In this document: in pieces, positions 33,304 to 43,619 of the stretch | Layout: every line of letters starts with the position of its first letter | Numbering within the stretch: the stretch's first letter is position 1 | NCBI GenBank assembly: GCA_009809945.1 | Contig: WTPW01000673.1 | Location: 71,308 to 135,307 of the forward strand | DNA: 64,000 nucleotides | Source: Gigaspora margarita | Taxonomy: Eukaryota > Glomeromycota > Glomeromycetes > Diversisporales > Gigasporaceae | Direction of reading: 5' to 3' | Made by a program: the position numbers and the translations under genes | The notes under the pieces: generated by a model | Told to the model about the DNA's origin: nothing | Databases searched by the model: none | What the model saw: the letters and a program-made list of their open reading frames with translations, nothing else

Positions 33304-33861
33304 TATTAATTTTTACAATAAATTTGTTATATAATTGAATTGATAATCCGCTAGTCATCGGGTAGCACATAAATATTCTGTACCAGGTTATGTCAATCAT
33401 GTGGCGCAGGCAAATTTTTTTGAATTATTAATATTAGGATTAGAGTTAGGGTTATAGAGCAAGGTTAGCAAGATATATAATAAAATCGTCCAAGGAGGAC
33501 TTTTTGTTAGTGCACAAAGATGTTTTTTATGCAAACTTTTAGTAAATATGTGATTTTTGACAAAATGAATGGTTATTTTGAAATTTTTATAATTGTATTA
33601 TGTTACACCTGATCTTGAAATCTAATTGCCAGTTTGGCTATATGATCAACATAACCTGGCACAGAAAACTGATGTGCCATCGAGTGCATGATCATAGTAG
33701 GGATGTTAACGGAGTGCTCCAGGGTGGTGTGGTGCATACTCTGGCAGAGTATCCCTTAACACCACACTATACTGAAGTATGAATCAGAGCATACTCCAAA
33801 GTGTAACCCGAAGTATAACCCAGAGTATAACCCGGAGTACTATGTGTTAAGCACTATGTTA

Positions 33862-35467
33862 GAGGAGTGCCAGAAATCACCTGATTTCCATTTACTATAG
33901 GGCCTACCCCCCTCCCCCCTACCTGACTGGTTTAAATAGCCAATCAAATTTCGTGTATATTAAATTATTATTAAAAATATTTATAAACTTTAATAGATAA
34001 TAACTTTTGATCTACTAGTCCAATTTGGACGATTTAACTACCAAAATGATCCTCTCGAAGAGAGGATTCTAACAAGTCCAAAATTGCAAAAATCTAATCA
34101 CAGGATCATAAGATCGATATAGATTTGTGTATTATTACTATATAGTATTTATTAAATAAATACTATGTAGTAATAATACACAAATCTATGTCGATCTTAT
34201 GATCCTGTGATTAAATTTTTGTNNNNNNNNNNNNNNNNNNNNNNNNNNNNNNNNNNNNNNNNNNNNNNNNNNNNNNNNNNNNNNNNNNNNNNNNNNNNNN
34301 NNNNNNNNNNNNNNNNNNNNNNNNNNNNNNNNNNNNNNNNNNNNNNNNNNNNNNNNNNNNNNNNNNNNNNNNNNNNNNNNNNNNNNNNNNNNNNNNNNNN
34401 NNNNNNNNNNNNNNNNNNNNNNNNNNNNNNNNNNNNNNNNNNNNNNNNNNNNNNNNNNNNNNNNNNNNNNNNNNNNNNNNNNNNNNNNNNNNNNNNNNNN
34501 NNNNNNNNNNNNNNNNNNNNNNNNNNNNNNNNNNNNNNNNNNNNNNNNNNNNNNNNNNNNNNNNNNNNNNNNNNNNNNNNNNNNNNNNNNNNNNNNNNNN
34601 NNNNNNNNNNNNNNNNNNNNNNNNNNNNNNNNNNNNNNNNNNNNNNNNNNNNNNNNNNNNNNNNNNNNNNNNNNNNNNNNNNNNNNNNNNNNNNNNNNNN
34701 NNNNNNNNNNNNNNNNNNNNNNNNNNNNNNNNNNNNNNNNNNNNNNNNNNNNNNNNNNNNNNNNNNNNNNNNNNNNNNNNNNNNNNNNNNNNNNNNNNNN
34801 NNNNNNNNNNNNNNNNNNNNNNNNNNNNNNNNNNNNNNNNNNNNNNNNNNNNNNNNNNNNNNNNNNNNNNNNNNNNNNNNNNNNNNNNNNNNNNNNNNNN
34901 NNNNNNNNNNNNNNNNNNNNNNNNNNNNNNNNNNNNNNNNNNNNNNNNNNNNNNNNNNNNNNNNNNNNNNNNNNNNNNNNNNNNNNNNNNNNNNNNNNNN
35001 NNNNNNNNNNNNNNNNNNNNNNNNNNNNNNNNNNNNNNNNNNNNNNNNNNNNNNNNNNNNNNNNNNNNNNNNNNNNNNNNNNNNNNNNNNNNNNNNNNNN
35101 NNNNNTAAGATCGATATAGATTTATGTATTATTACTATATATATAGTATTTATTTAATAAATACTACATATGTAGTAATAATATACAAATCTATACCGAT
35201 CTTATGATCCTGTAATTAGATTCTTGTGATTTTGGGCTTTTTAAAATCCTCTCTTTGAGAGGATCATTTTGGTAGTTAAATCATCCAAATTGGACCAGTG
35301 GTTCAAAAGTTATTAACTAATAAAAATTTTATATATAGTATTTTTAAATATATATATTATATAAATAATATATTGTATTAGCCAATCAGAATAAAGGATA
35401 TATAGTAACCTGACTAAGCCGGAGACCCCCTCCCCTCCTAAGAAATCAGGTGATTTCTGGTGCCCCC
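33862..35467. mobile_element. PIF/Harbinger-like element around an assembly gap
   Basis: The left end GAGGAGTGCCAGAAATCACC and the reverse complement of the right end GGGGGCACCAGAAATCACC match and continue TGATTTC. It shares end sequence and GGGAGGGGGTC / AGTCAGGTT subterminal words with 36424-36570 and 41022-41169. Inner arms around 33990-34100 and 35220-35310 hold the 48-nt module. Nearly identical foldbacks (ATAGTATTTATTAAATAAAT-like, about 34110-34200 and 35106-35200) flank the gap. Confidence 0.65.
34223..35105. other. Assembly gap, 883 N
   Basis: Run of N. Both sides are strongly foldback and similar to each other, so the gap size is unreliable and the missing sequence is probably more of the palindrome. 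Confidence 0.99.
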
Positions 35468-36423
35468 TAATACTCCAGAGTTTATAGTACTGTATTTTCC
35501 TAAAAATATGCTACCTTATTTTAGAAAAATACAGTAAAAAATATATATACAATTATACTCCGGAGTATAATCCATTTTGTATTAGTAGTATTACTTCAGA
35601 GCAATTACTCCTATTAATAATATCTTAGTAATCTGAGGTGGTGTCATGTCTAGACCACACCGGTATGGAGTGGGTTATACTCCACAGTTACTCTGGAGTA
35701 CCTTACTCTATTAACATCCCTAGATCATAGTATAATATGATGCAGATCACTATATAAATAACTATATATGTGAATGCTACGATCGTCCAAGGAAAAATAT
35801 TTTTTTTACTAAGTTAATCGATCTTGTCGACTAATTGAAAGTTGTAGAGCTCATTGTTGCGGTTCTAATAGTAGTTAAATCATCCAAATCGGTCTAGTAA
35901 AAGCCAAGATACCTTTAAAAAACATGTCAACAACTATATAAAATCTCTATATAAACAATCTATTGTTTATATAGAAATTTTATATATAGTCATTGACAAG
36001 TTTTTTAAAAGTATCTTGGCTTTTACTGGGCCAATTTGGATGATTTAACTACTATTAGAACCGCAACAATGAGCTCTACAACTTTCAATTAGTCAATAAG
36101 ATCGATTAACTTAGTAAAAAAATATTTTGTCTTGAACGATCATAGCATTCACATATATAGTAATTTACATAGTGATCTGCATTACTTTATACTATGATCA
36201 TGCACCCGATAACTGGCAGATCATCAATTAACTAATATAGAAATTTAGAATAATTTTGAAATATAAAGAAATGATTATTGATTATTAAGAATTATTAATA
36301 TTTTTAATACAGCTGTCCTCCCATATAATTACCTACTTTATCTGAGGTTTTTTGGTGATTATATAAGTGTAACTGAATAGAATTACTTCTATATAATTAC
36401 ATACTATAAAATAAAATATATAA

Positions 36424-36570
36424 GGGCCGTGTCATTAATCATCTGATTATTTTTTATCAGAGGTCTACTCCCCCTCCCTCTTTTTTAATATATATATAGT
36501 CAGGTTCTTATATATAATTTCAACTTTTTTTACCCCCTCCTAAAAAATTACCTGATTTTTGTCACTCCCC
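36424..36570. mobile_element. PIF/Harbinger-like MITE, 147 bp, copy 1
   Basis: The ends GGGCCGTGTCATTAATCATC and, in reverse complement, GGGGAGTGACAAAAATCAGG pair imperfectly. TAA flanks both sides (36421-36423, 36571-36573). About 90 percent identical by eye to 41022-41169, which lies in reverse orientation inside the LINE. Confidence 0.8.
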
Positions 36571-36734
36571 TAATGTGATTTTAAAGAAGTAACAAGTAAT
36601 ATAAAATTTTTATAATAAACATATTGCACTAATTGAAGTACATGTTAAAAGATCTAAATAAAATATTACTTTTATTCGTATATACAAATTGGTTTATAAC
36701 CTTTCAAATTTTTATAGAACTAATTTATGTTTAA

Positions 36735-37195
36735 TCAGAATTCCATCTTGGATTATAATTTATACAAATACTAAAACCAATTAGGTTTTTTTTCATTAAA
36801 GTTTTAAAAAATATTTTGTATCATTCATGTTCAATGAGCATGATTTTCCTGAAAGTAACAGAAGCTTTTCAATCTTTAAAATACTTGAAAACCTAACTTA
36901 TTAATTGATATGCTAACATCTAAGTTGTTTGGCAATTTTTTTGAAATGATAGGCCTTCTAAATTTTTTTTTAACTATTTTTCAGTAAAGATGCTCTGAAA
37001 GTATTTCTATATTCAACCAGAGATATAAATATTCAATGATATTTATATTAGTCACCTAATCTTAAATTACGTACATATATCAATTTTATTGAATTTATTA
37101 TATATACTGAAATTATAAACTTAATAATCGAATCAGCTGAAAAATTATTTGGCCAATTTTATTAGGTGTTCTAGGAATTATAAAAAATAGCTATA
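36735..37195 (-). pseudogene. Dispersed repeat copy 1, decayed transposase-like helix-turn-helix fragment
   Basis: It matches 61785-62228 over about 450 bp (shared TTCATGTTCAATGAGC, GAAATGATAGGCCTTCTAAA, AATATTCAATGATATTTAT). On the minus strand the better copy reads GLSFRKIAN, then in other frames a GRTT-like stretch and IEHEQYEIFLKLLMK. This resembles the N-terminal helix-turn-helix and linker of Tc1-like transposases. Here it is more degraded than at 61785. The flanks 36574-36734 and 37196-37218 show nothing. Confidence 0.4.
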
Positions 37196-37218
37196 ATTAA
37201 CTTTATATGACAATTTGT

Positions 37219-37466
37219 ATTAATAATTGTTGCAGCTGATACTGGAAATGGCTAATGCTAGAAATTTTAATATTTTAATATAAAATTTTTAAAAAATTTT
37301 AGGACCTTTTGTTAGGGGTTTTTTTTAGGGTTAGGTTAGAGTTTAGGGTTAGTTTTAATAATAAAAGAGTATAAATAGATTTTGATAGGACTTATTTTTT
37401 TAAATCAGCTTTTCTGATTTCCAGCTTCAGCCATTTCCAGCTTCAGCTATGACAATAATTATTAAC
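37219..37466. mobile_element. Inverted-repeat element with TTAGGG-like tract
   Basis: The left arm ATTAATAATTGTTGCAGCTG then TACTGGAAATGGCTAATGCT is matched in reverse complement by GTTAATAATTATTGTCATAG then AAGCTGGAAATGGCTGAAGC. Between them GGGGTTTTTTTTAGGGTTAG and GTTTAGGGTTAG (about 37316-37350) form a telomere-like tract. No duplication was identified. Confidence 0.65.
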
Positions 37467-38030
37467 TATTTATAAATCAAATAATTTTTATACTATATCT
37501 AAAGTAATCAAAGTATAATATATACAAAAAATCTTTTTATTCTTAGAATCTAATTCAATATTTTAAGATATAATAAAGAGTTAAAAAAATTGTTTTTTTA
37601 GTACTTTAATAAACATTTTTCTCTAATTATTTCAAGTTAATTATTTAAAAAGTATAAAGAAAATCAATATAGTATTTTTGTTAAAAGTATTAGCTAATGC
37701 TTTTTTTTTAGAATTAAAAGAATTAAGACAAAAATTTAAAAACTTGGTGTTATTTCTTCTCTGATTATATAGATCAAAGTTTATTCTTTGTCGTTATATT
37801 AAAGCTGCAGTCATCAGTATTAAACAATTGCTATTGTTTAAAAAACTTGGTAAATGCATTTAACCACTTTATCTTATATGTATTCCTGTTATTAAATTAA
37901 ATGACAAGTAATATTGTTGATTAAACTTTATACTATGTTTAATTATTTAGAGAAAAAAATTTTTTTGCTTTAAGTAGTTATTTACTTTGTAAATTTATTA
38001 TTATCTGAATATGCCCTGAATACAATCATA
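37467..38030. other. Gene-free AT-rich stretch
   Basis: No gene or bounded repeat supported. Confidence 0.45.
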
Positions 38031-38044
38031 ATAAAAAAAATCTG

Positions 38045-38875
38045 AGGGTGTGACAATCTAGAGAAGTGGCCAGGTTGTCACCTCCCAAGCGGCAGATCGA
38101 AAGTTCAAATCCCACTGATGACGATAACGAAAAATAGGCCTGTGTTATGGTAACTGTGGCTCAATATTGGTTGGGTGAGAAACCTGTAACCTTGGTTCCA
38201 CCATCTTGAATGGGAGCTCTCGGGCGCAATGGTGTTGTTATACAACAACACCGAAAAATCCAAGGAACCAGAAAAACAGAAACCCATTTGGGAAGTCCTG
38301 ATTAAGGAGGTAGAATAAGATCTTTGACGGCGCTACCATAATGAGGTCGGTGCTAGGATCTAAACAAACCTTAAAAGAGCAAGAGAGGTACCTAGCGGTT
38401 TGGAGTAATTCGGACTGCAAGTATCGGTATAATGCAGATGTGCCAGTACTGAAAATCTATGGATAACTACGAAATGGGACATGGCTGTTCAATGGTATGG
38501 TTGACAAGTGCCACTGATGAACAAGGGCCCCGGAAGAATGTTGGAATGGGTTCTTGGGAGGGAAAAATTGTTGCGGATGGCCACACTTAAGCGCCATAAA
38601 GGAAAGCTGAGTGCGACTCTATAGTAGTAAGTTAATGTGCAGGTTGTTTGGTGACAGAAGCATGGGACAGAGAATTTAAATAGGCAATTCCCGTAGTTGG
38701 GTTGCAGGTATGGCAGCTAGTGTAGAACCTTTGGGCGGACTACTTAAATTAGGTACCAAAAGTACATGTGTGGCTAGTTGTAATCTCTTTCATGTAATAA
38801 AAGTTATCAAAATGTAATTTTGTACCACTTACGGTAAATAAAGTCACAACAACACTGTATTAAAATTAAAAAAAA
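38045..38875 (+). mobile_element. tRNA-headed retroposon (long SINE), copy 3
   Basis: Starts GGGTGTGACAATCTAGAGAA. Box A-like CTAGAGAAGTGG and box B-like AGTTCAAATCCC lie within the first 75 bp, as in copy 2. The conserved tail is present (TTTAAATAGGCAATTCCCG, GGTATGGCAGCTAGTGTAG, TGTGGCTAGTTGTA). AATAAAG follows at about 38837 and an A-rich tail at 38862-38875. The flanks (about 38031-38044 and 38876-38889) share AAAAAAATCTGA. Head and tail are close to copy 2, but the middle (about 38490-38660) differs, as if the family has variable central segments. Confidence 0.8.
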
Positions 38876-38889
38876 ATAAAAAAATCTGA

Positions 38890-40085
38890 TATTAATAGTT
38901 TTGAAACTGTACATTGGAAAATTTAAATAATAAAATTTTTTAGTGCATCTATGATATTTACAGTAGTTTTTATATCACAAAAAAAGAGAAGAGCCTATAA
39001 AAAGCAAACCTTCAATATATTAAACTTCAAGTGATATCTAATATTTAAACAACTAGCTAATGAAGATTTTAAATTAATCCATTAATGATAAATATTCAAC
39101 TAAAGGCAATGCAAACCTTCAAAACTATGTGATGTGTATGTAATTTAATAAAATTTATATATAGAATATAGATAACTGATCAAAAACATTAAGAAAGTCT
39201 AGTATCATAGAACTTTTTCTCAATAATTATCACAAATATTGTGAAGTTATCTTTTTTTTTACAAAGCACTACAATAATCACAACTTAACAACAACTCAAT
39301 CATTAGCAAATCACATTAAGGAAGTTCTTGAAATCACCCATTTTATCATTATTAATTCGAGTCACTAGGGTAGCAATAGCTATAACCCAGTTTTTGATTT
39401 TACATGGTCTCTAAGCAATCTTATACAGGAACGATTTTTACAACCAAGTTAGTTAGTTGCCTGGCCAATTGATCAATGATCTTTAACAATTCTAGTAGTT
39501 TTATTTAATGAATCTTGAAGAACTTTTCTGCGTAATAAAATAAACATCTTACAATATCAATTAACAGTGTTGCTATTGAGAAATAAATTACAAATAAAAA
39601 TAAAAATTTACATAACTTTGTGATTTTTAAAAAATTTATAATATAGAGCAATTTAACGCATAAAAATTTAAATCTACTTATTGTATTAAGTGGAATTTGA
39701 ATTATCTAACCAACTGAGTTAGTTTAGAATTCTCATTGCAACTACAAATTAATATGCAAAATTTTGATTTCGATATATAGTCAAACTTTTATGTATTCAC
39801 ACCTTGGGATACAAAAAAGTATAATTTATAGGAAAGTGTGCTAATTATACTGTATAAAGCACATAGTATTATTTTTAAAATTCTATTTTCTTGAAATCAC
39901 ATATGTGCATTCTGAAATAGTACACTCCTTTGTAACTTTTTTTTAAAATTAAGATAATAATTTGAATTATTGTACATATGCATTCTAAAATAATACCAGG
40001 TTCTCAAAATAACACGTAAATGCATATTATTATGCTCCTGTACAGCAAAAGTCAAATTTATTATGTTTAATATTAGTTGGTATTT
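38890..40085. other. Gene-free AT-rich stretch
   Basis: No gene supported. A short segment (about 39778-39856) runs from TATAGTCAAACTTTTATG to TATACTGTATA and could be a very small TA-inserting element. Confidence 0.4.
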
Positions 40086-40294
40086 ACAGGGGGCTGACAG
40101 TGCATTGTGGACACTTTTTAAAAATTTATACCAAGCTAAATAAATATAATATCAAGCTAAAAATTATATAAAAACTTTATTAAATCTAAGGTTTTTAAAT
40201 AAAAAAAATTATAAAATTCTATGCAATAGTTTTAAAATAATTAAGATAATACAATATTGTGTAATTTTACACCAGTACAAAGCTAGTAATATTA
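40086..40294. repeat. Dispersed repeat (ACAGGGGGCTGACAGTGCA), copy 1
   Basis: It matches the reverse complement of 53945-54130 through ATTTATACCAAGCTAAATAA, ATATAATATCAAGCTAAAAA and TTATAAAATYCTATGCARTA. AT-rich and not coding. Confidence 0.65.
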
Positions 40295-40301
40295 AAAAAA
40301 T

Positions 40302-40660
40302 GAGTTTTACTAAAATGCACCTATGGTGTTTTACACTATTACACAAAACTATTAGAATAGCCAATCAAAATTTAAGATTAGATGTAACATAAAATTTTAT
40401 TTTTTTTTGTTTATTTTTTAAAAAAAAATTCATATCTCAAAATTTTGCTTATGAAACCAATATTAGGGCTCTAATAAAAAAAATTTTTTGCTAAATTTTG
40501 TATATATATCAATGCCCTGATAAAATCCCAGGAATCCTAAAGTAATCAAAATTTATTTTTTGTTTTATAAGAATTTTTTTTTTTGTTTTTGTTAAACAGA
40601 TTTGCAAATCTAATTTACCTATGGTGGTAAAATACCATAAGTGCGTTTTATAATAATTTT
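40302..40660. mobile_element. MITE-like element, TTTTACTAAAAYGCACCTAT ends
   Basis: The left end GAGTTTTACTAAAATGCACC, followed by TATGGTGTTTTACAC, is inverted relative to the right end ACCATAAGTGCGTTTTATAA. Relatives occur at 59065-59190 and 62524-62620. No duplication was read. Confidence 0.55.
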
Positions 40661-41021
40661 TTTTTCCTTAAGCAATCACGCTAATACTTTATTAAGTTTC
40701 TTGAAATTACATATTTGCAACTACATAGAACTACTTAATATCCAAGCTTAGCATCACCCGGCCACCTTGATGGTACCTAAGTGCGACCTGCTGCACTGCT
40801 CTCTTAGAGCAGATTGCTTGTTTGACTACCTAAAGTCCATAATAAAAGGGACTTCCTACTTCTATAACAAGTCCCATCATTGTCTTTCTAGCTTCTTCCT
40901 TTACTCTTACTTCTTTTTTTTCTTTTTGCTTCTTTTTCGTTTCTTTTGCTTGTTGATCTTCTCCTTTCTGCGCTCTTGTGTTTTTTTTGAATTGGACCTC
41001 TTCTTTTCATTTTACTAGTTA

Positions 41022-41169
41022 GAAAAGTGACAAAAATCAGGTGATTTTTTAAGGGGGAGGGTAAAAAAGTTGAAATTATATATAAGAACCTGACTATACA
41101 TATATTAAAGAAGAGGGAAGGGGAGTAGGCCTCTGATAAAAAATAATCAGGTAATTAATGACACGGCCC
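41022..41169. mobile_element. PIF/Harbinger-like MITE, 148 bp, copy 2, inside the LINE
   Basis: Reverse orientation relative to 36424-36570. TTA on both sides (41019-41021, 41170-41172). About 90 percent identity to copy 1 suggests a fairly recent insertion into the LINE tail. Confidence 0.8.
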
Positions 41170-41419
41170 TTATATCTTGATCCTTTTCCTATTTGCTCAT
41201 TCTTTTACATTGGATCCTCCATACTTGTTCATAAAAGGTATCCCAAGCTATTTTTACTATTGTTCTCATGAATTTTTCTCTTGAAGTTTTCTTCAATAGC
41301 TGTGATACTTTTTGGTAGCTCTCATTTGGAATTAGTCCCTTCATTAGTGCCTGCTTTACTTGAACTTCCTCTTTTTCTGTTTTTCCATAGAGGGTGGTAT
41401 ACAATATATAGGGTAGCAC

Positions 41420-41629
41420 TCAGGCCTTTTCTTCCTCCTCTAACTTCTTCCTTACCGTTGCTATGGCCACCTTTTGTATCCTTCTCCATAGGCTCTTTTG
41501 TTTACTGCATCTGGCCAAGTGCTTTTGCATCTCCTTGCTCTTCTCTTGACATACTTGACACTTCGTTGTCGCATATAGGTCTGGTCTTCTTTTATTGAGC
41601 TCCACTAGGGTCAGAAGCTTGTCTATCAT
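41420..41629 (-). pseudogene. LINE C-terminal zinc-knuckle fragment
   Basis: Frame with TTKCQVCQEKSKEMQKHLA then RCSKQKSLWRRIQK: a C-x2-C ... H-x4-C arrangement typical of the C-terminal knuckle after RNase H in fungal LINEs. The following frame (about 41189-41419) has a Lys-rich tail with AWDTFYEQVWRIQCKRM. Confidence 0.55.
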
Positions 41630-41939
41630 TCATTTTATGCCACACTTCTTCTTGCACTACTTTTCCTTGTGGTGCACCTTACTCTTTTTGTTGCTCACAT
41701 TTTCTCCCAGAAGTAGGTCCACCTGTACCTTGTACTATTTGAGTCTGGCTCTATATTCTTGATTGCTTGTGTTCTTTCTACTTTGCACCTATTCTTGCAT
41801 TTATTATTAACTTACAAAGCAATCTAGCTAGTACTTCTATCTGCTTGTTTCTATATTCTAGCCTATATTTTATTTCATTGCAACTTATCTCTTCTGTGAC
41901 TATTTTTCTTTTACTCCTGAGACCTTTTTTTGCAAGCTT

Positions 41940-42260
41940 GTCTGCTCTATTGTTTTACTTGTCTGCACTGTGACTCTTTACTTAGTGAACTGAACCTGGA
42001 GCTTCTTTGTTTGGATGATATCTGTGATCTTGACCATTCATATTGCATTTTCTTTTTCCACATTTTGCTTCTACCTGTACCATTTAGTTCTTTGGTGATA
42101 CCCCTTATTGCTATGTAGCTATCTGTATGTATTTCGACTTTCTTTCCTTTTGGTATTGTACGGCTTGCTACCCATATTGCTATTAATTCCACGAGCGTCG
42201 ATATCAGCCACCCTTCTATTCCTAGAGCTACCTCTTCTTCTGCCCAGTTACATGCTTCGT
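41940..42260 (-). pseudogene. LINE RNase H domain (fragment)
   Basis: Minus-strand frame with MELIAIWVASRTIPKGKKV and EIHTDSYIAIRGITKEL. The Glu of ELIAIWVA and the Asp of HTDSYIAI are the expected second and third acidic residues of the RNase H active site. The frame is lost shortly after. RNase H would remove RNA from the cDNA hybrid. Confidence 0.65.
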
Positions 42261-43026
42261 TTATCTGAACTCAGCCTATTTCTATATGTCTACTTGGTGA
42301 ATCAATTTTTTTTCCTATATTTACTGCCCATCTGTATAAATTATATACTTCTCTCTGTTTCTCCTCTGGTTTCTTTTCTATATTTCTAGCAACTCTTTTT
42401 TAATACTTGAGGGCAGCTTTTGTTTTTTAATTAGCTCTGCTTCCAATTTTTCTAGTATTTCCATACCTAATAGCTCATATTCTTCTTCTCTTCATTCTTC
42501 ATTCTTTCTGAGTTGCTCTATCATTACCTTGATTTTTCTGTTCTTTTTATCTACTAGTACCTCTGGTATTACTTTTACTTGGTCACTTTTATCTATCCAT
42601 CGGAAGCACCGATCTGATTTTTCACTTTTATTTTTTTCTATATTCTTCATCCATTATTTCACATCTACTGCATTCTTCAATCCTAGTTGCTACTTCTCTG
42701 TCTATGTTCTGCATTTTCCAATGCTCTATTTGTACCTTCTTTTCATTTTTTACTTGTATTCTTCCTACTCTCTTGTCTTCTTGTGGTCCATATATTATCC
42801 ACTCCTTTCTTCTTCTATCATTCGATAGCTTACTCTAGCCTATTTTCAATGCTTGCGTATTTCTCTCTTTGGTATCGAAGCAACTTTTGACTTTTCTGCT
42901 TCCTACTTTTTCGAGGGTCTTTGCTTCTAATTCTTTGAACCACTCTGCCTATTTACCTTTAATTAAACAGCCTCTGTAGCTTTTGTACTATTGCCATGTG
43001 ATTAGGCTTGTCTTATTTATATCGAG

Positions 43027-43426
43027 TACCATAAATTCTCGAAATAGCGGGCAGGGGCGCGCTATTTTGACTACGTGTGCATTATTTCGAATACACACAT
43101 GGGCGTTATTTCGAGGTAAAGTATTAATTCTTGAAATAAACAGATAGAATGTATAAATATCAGGTAAATATCGGATACAAGACTTCTGATACTACTGATA
43201 TGCTATATTTTGCAGAATCAGGTGCATATCGGGAGTTTAGTATTCCAATATTTAAAAAAAAACACTGCAAAAGCCATTTTTCGCTTCAATAAAATATCCA
43301 TATTCACCAAAGGTGCGCGCTATTTTGGGACACGCATGAGCATTATTTCGAAACCACCTATGCAATTTTTAGGAGGTACGATTTTCGAAATAATGCTTCT
43401 GCCCGCTATTTTGAGAATTTACGGTA
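43027..43426. mobile_element. Pogo-type MITE inside the LINE
   Basis: The left end TACCATAAATTCTCGAAATA and the reverse complement of the right end TACCGTAAATTCTCAAAATA both continue GCGGGCA; the terminal TA is the target dinucleotide. Subterminal GCGCGCTATTTTG and CGTTATTTCGA words recur at both ends and resemble those of the transposase-bearing element at 50488-53445, which could have mobilised it. 400 bp, non-coding, inserted between the RT and RNase H regions of the LINE. Confidence 0.8.
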
Positions 43427-43619
43427 GTTGATTTAAGTATAGGATGCTGGTTTCATCTACTTTGGCACAGCACTTTTTCCACATCTGTGCCTCAAGTAAC
43501 TCCTGCATTTTGATCTCGTAACCATGAACTGTCCAGAGGTTGCTTTCTGTTCTTATGTTTATTCCCAGATCTTTCATCTTTATTATTATCAGGCAGGCTA
43601 GATTATTTCTCTAACAACC

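Larger units (their letters stand above)
33698..35722. mobile_element. hAT-type element, TAGGGATGTTAA ends, 8-bp duplication
   Basis: The left end TAGGGATGTTAACGGAGT and the reverse complement of the right end TAGGGATGTTAATAGAGT match. The flanks 33690-33697 and 35723-35730 are both GATCATAG, a perfect 8-bp hAT-type duplication. Subterminal sequence is a run of AGTATAACCCGGAGTA-like words on both arms. The same terminal word ends the element at 2547-2852. A PIF-like element with an assembly gap is nested at 33862-35467. No transposase is seen; the gap could hide one. Confidence 0.85.
33339..36229. mobile_element. Palindromic element family G, copy 3, with nested insertions
   Basis: The left end TTGATAATCCGCTAGTCATC and the right end CCCGATAACTGGCAGATCA then TCAATT are inverted. 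In the right half, arms at about 35770-35935 and 35975-36150 pair around AAATCTCTATATAAACAATC / GTTTATATAGAAATTTTATA. The left half also carries TTAGGGTTA-like sequence near 33437. A hAT-type element (33698-35722) lies inside. 36230-36423 shows nothing recognisable. Confidence 0.7.

Noticed and set aside
34207-35157. A 316-codon open frame
   Set aside because: It is almost entirely the N gap; no sequence supports it. The same applies to 54933-55592.
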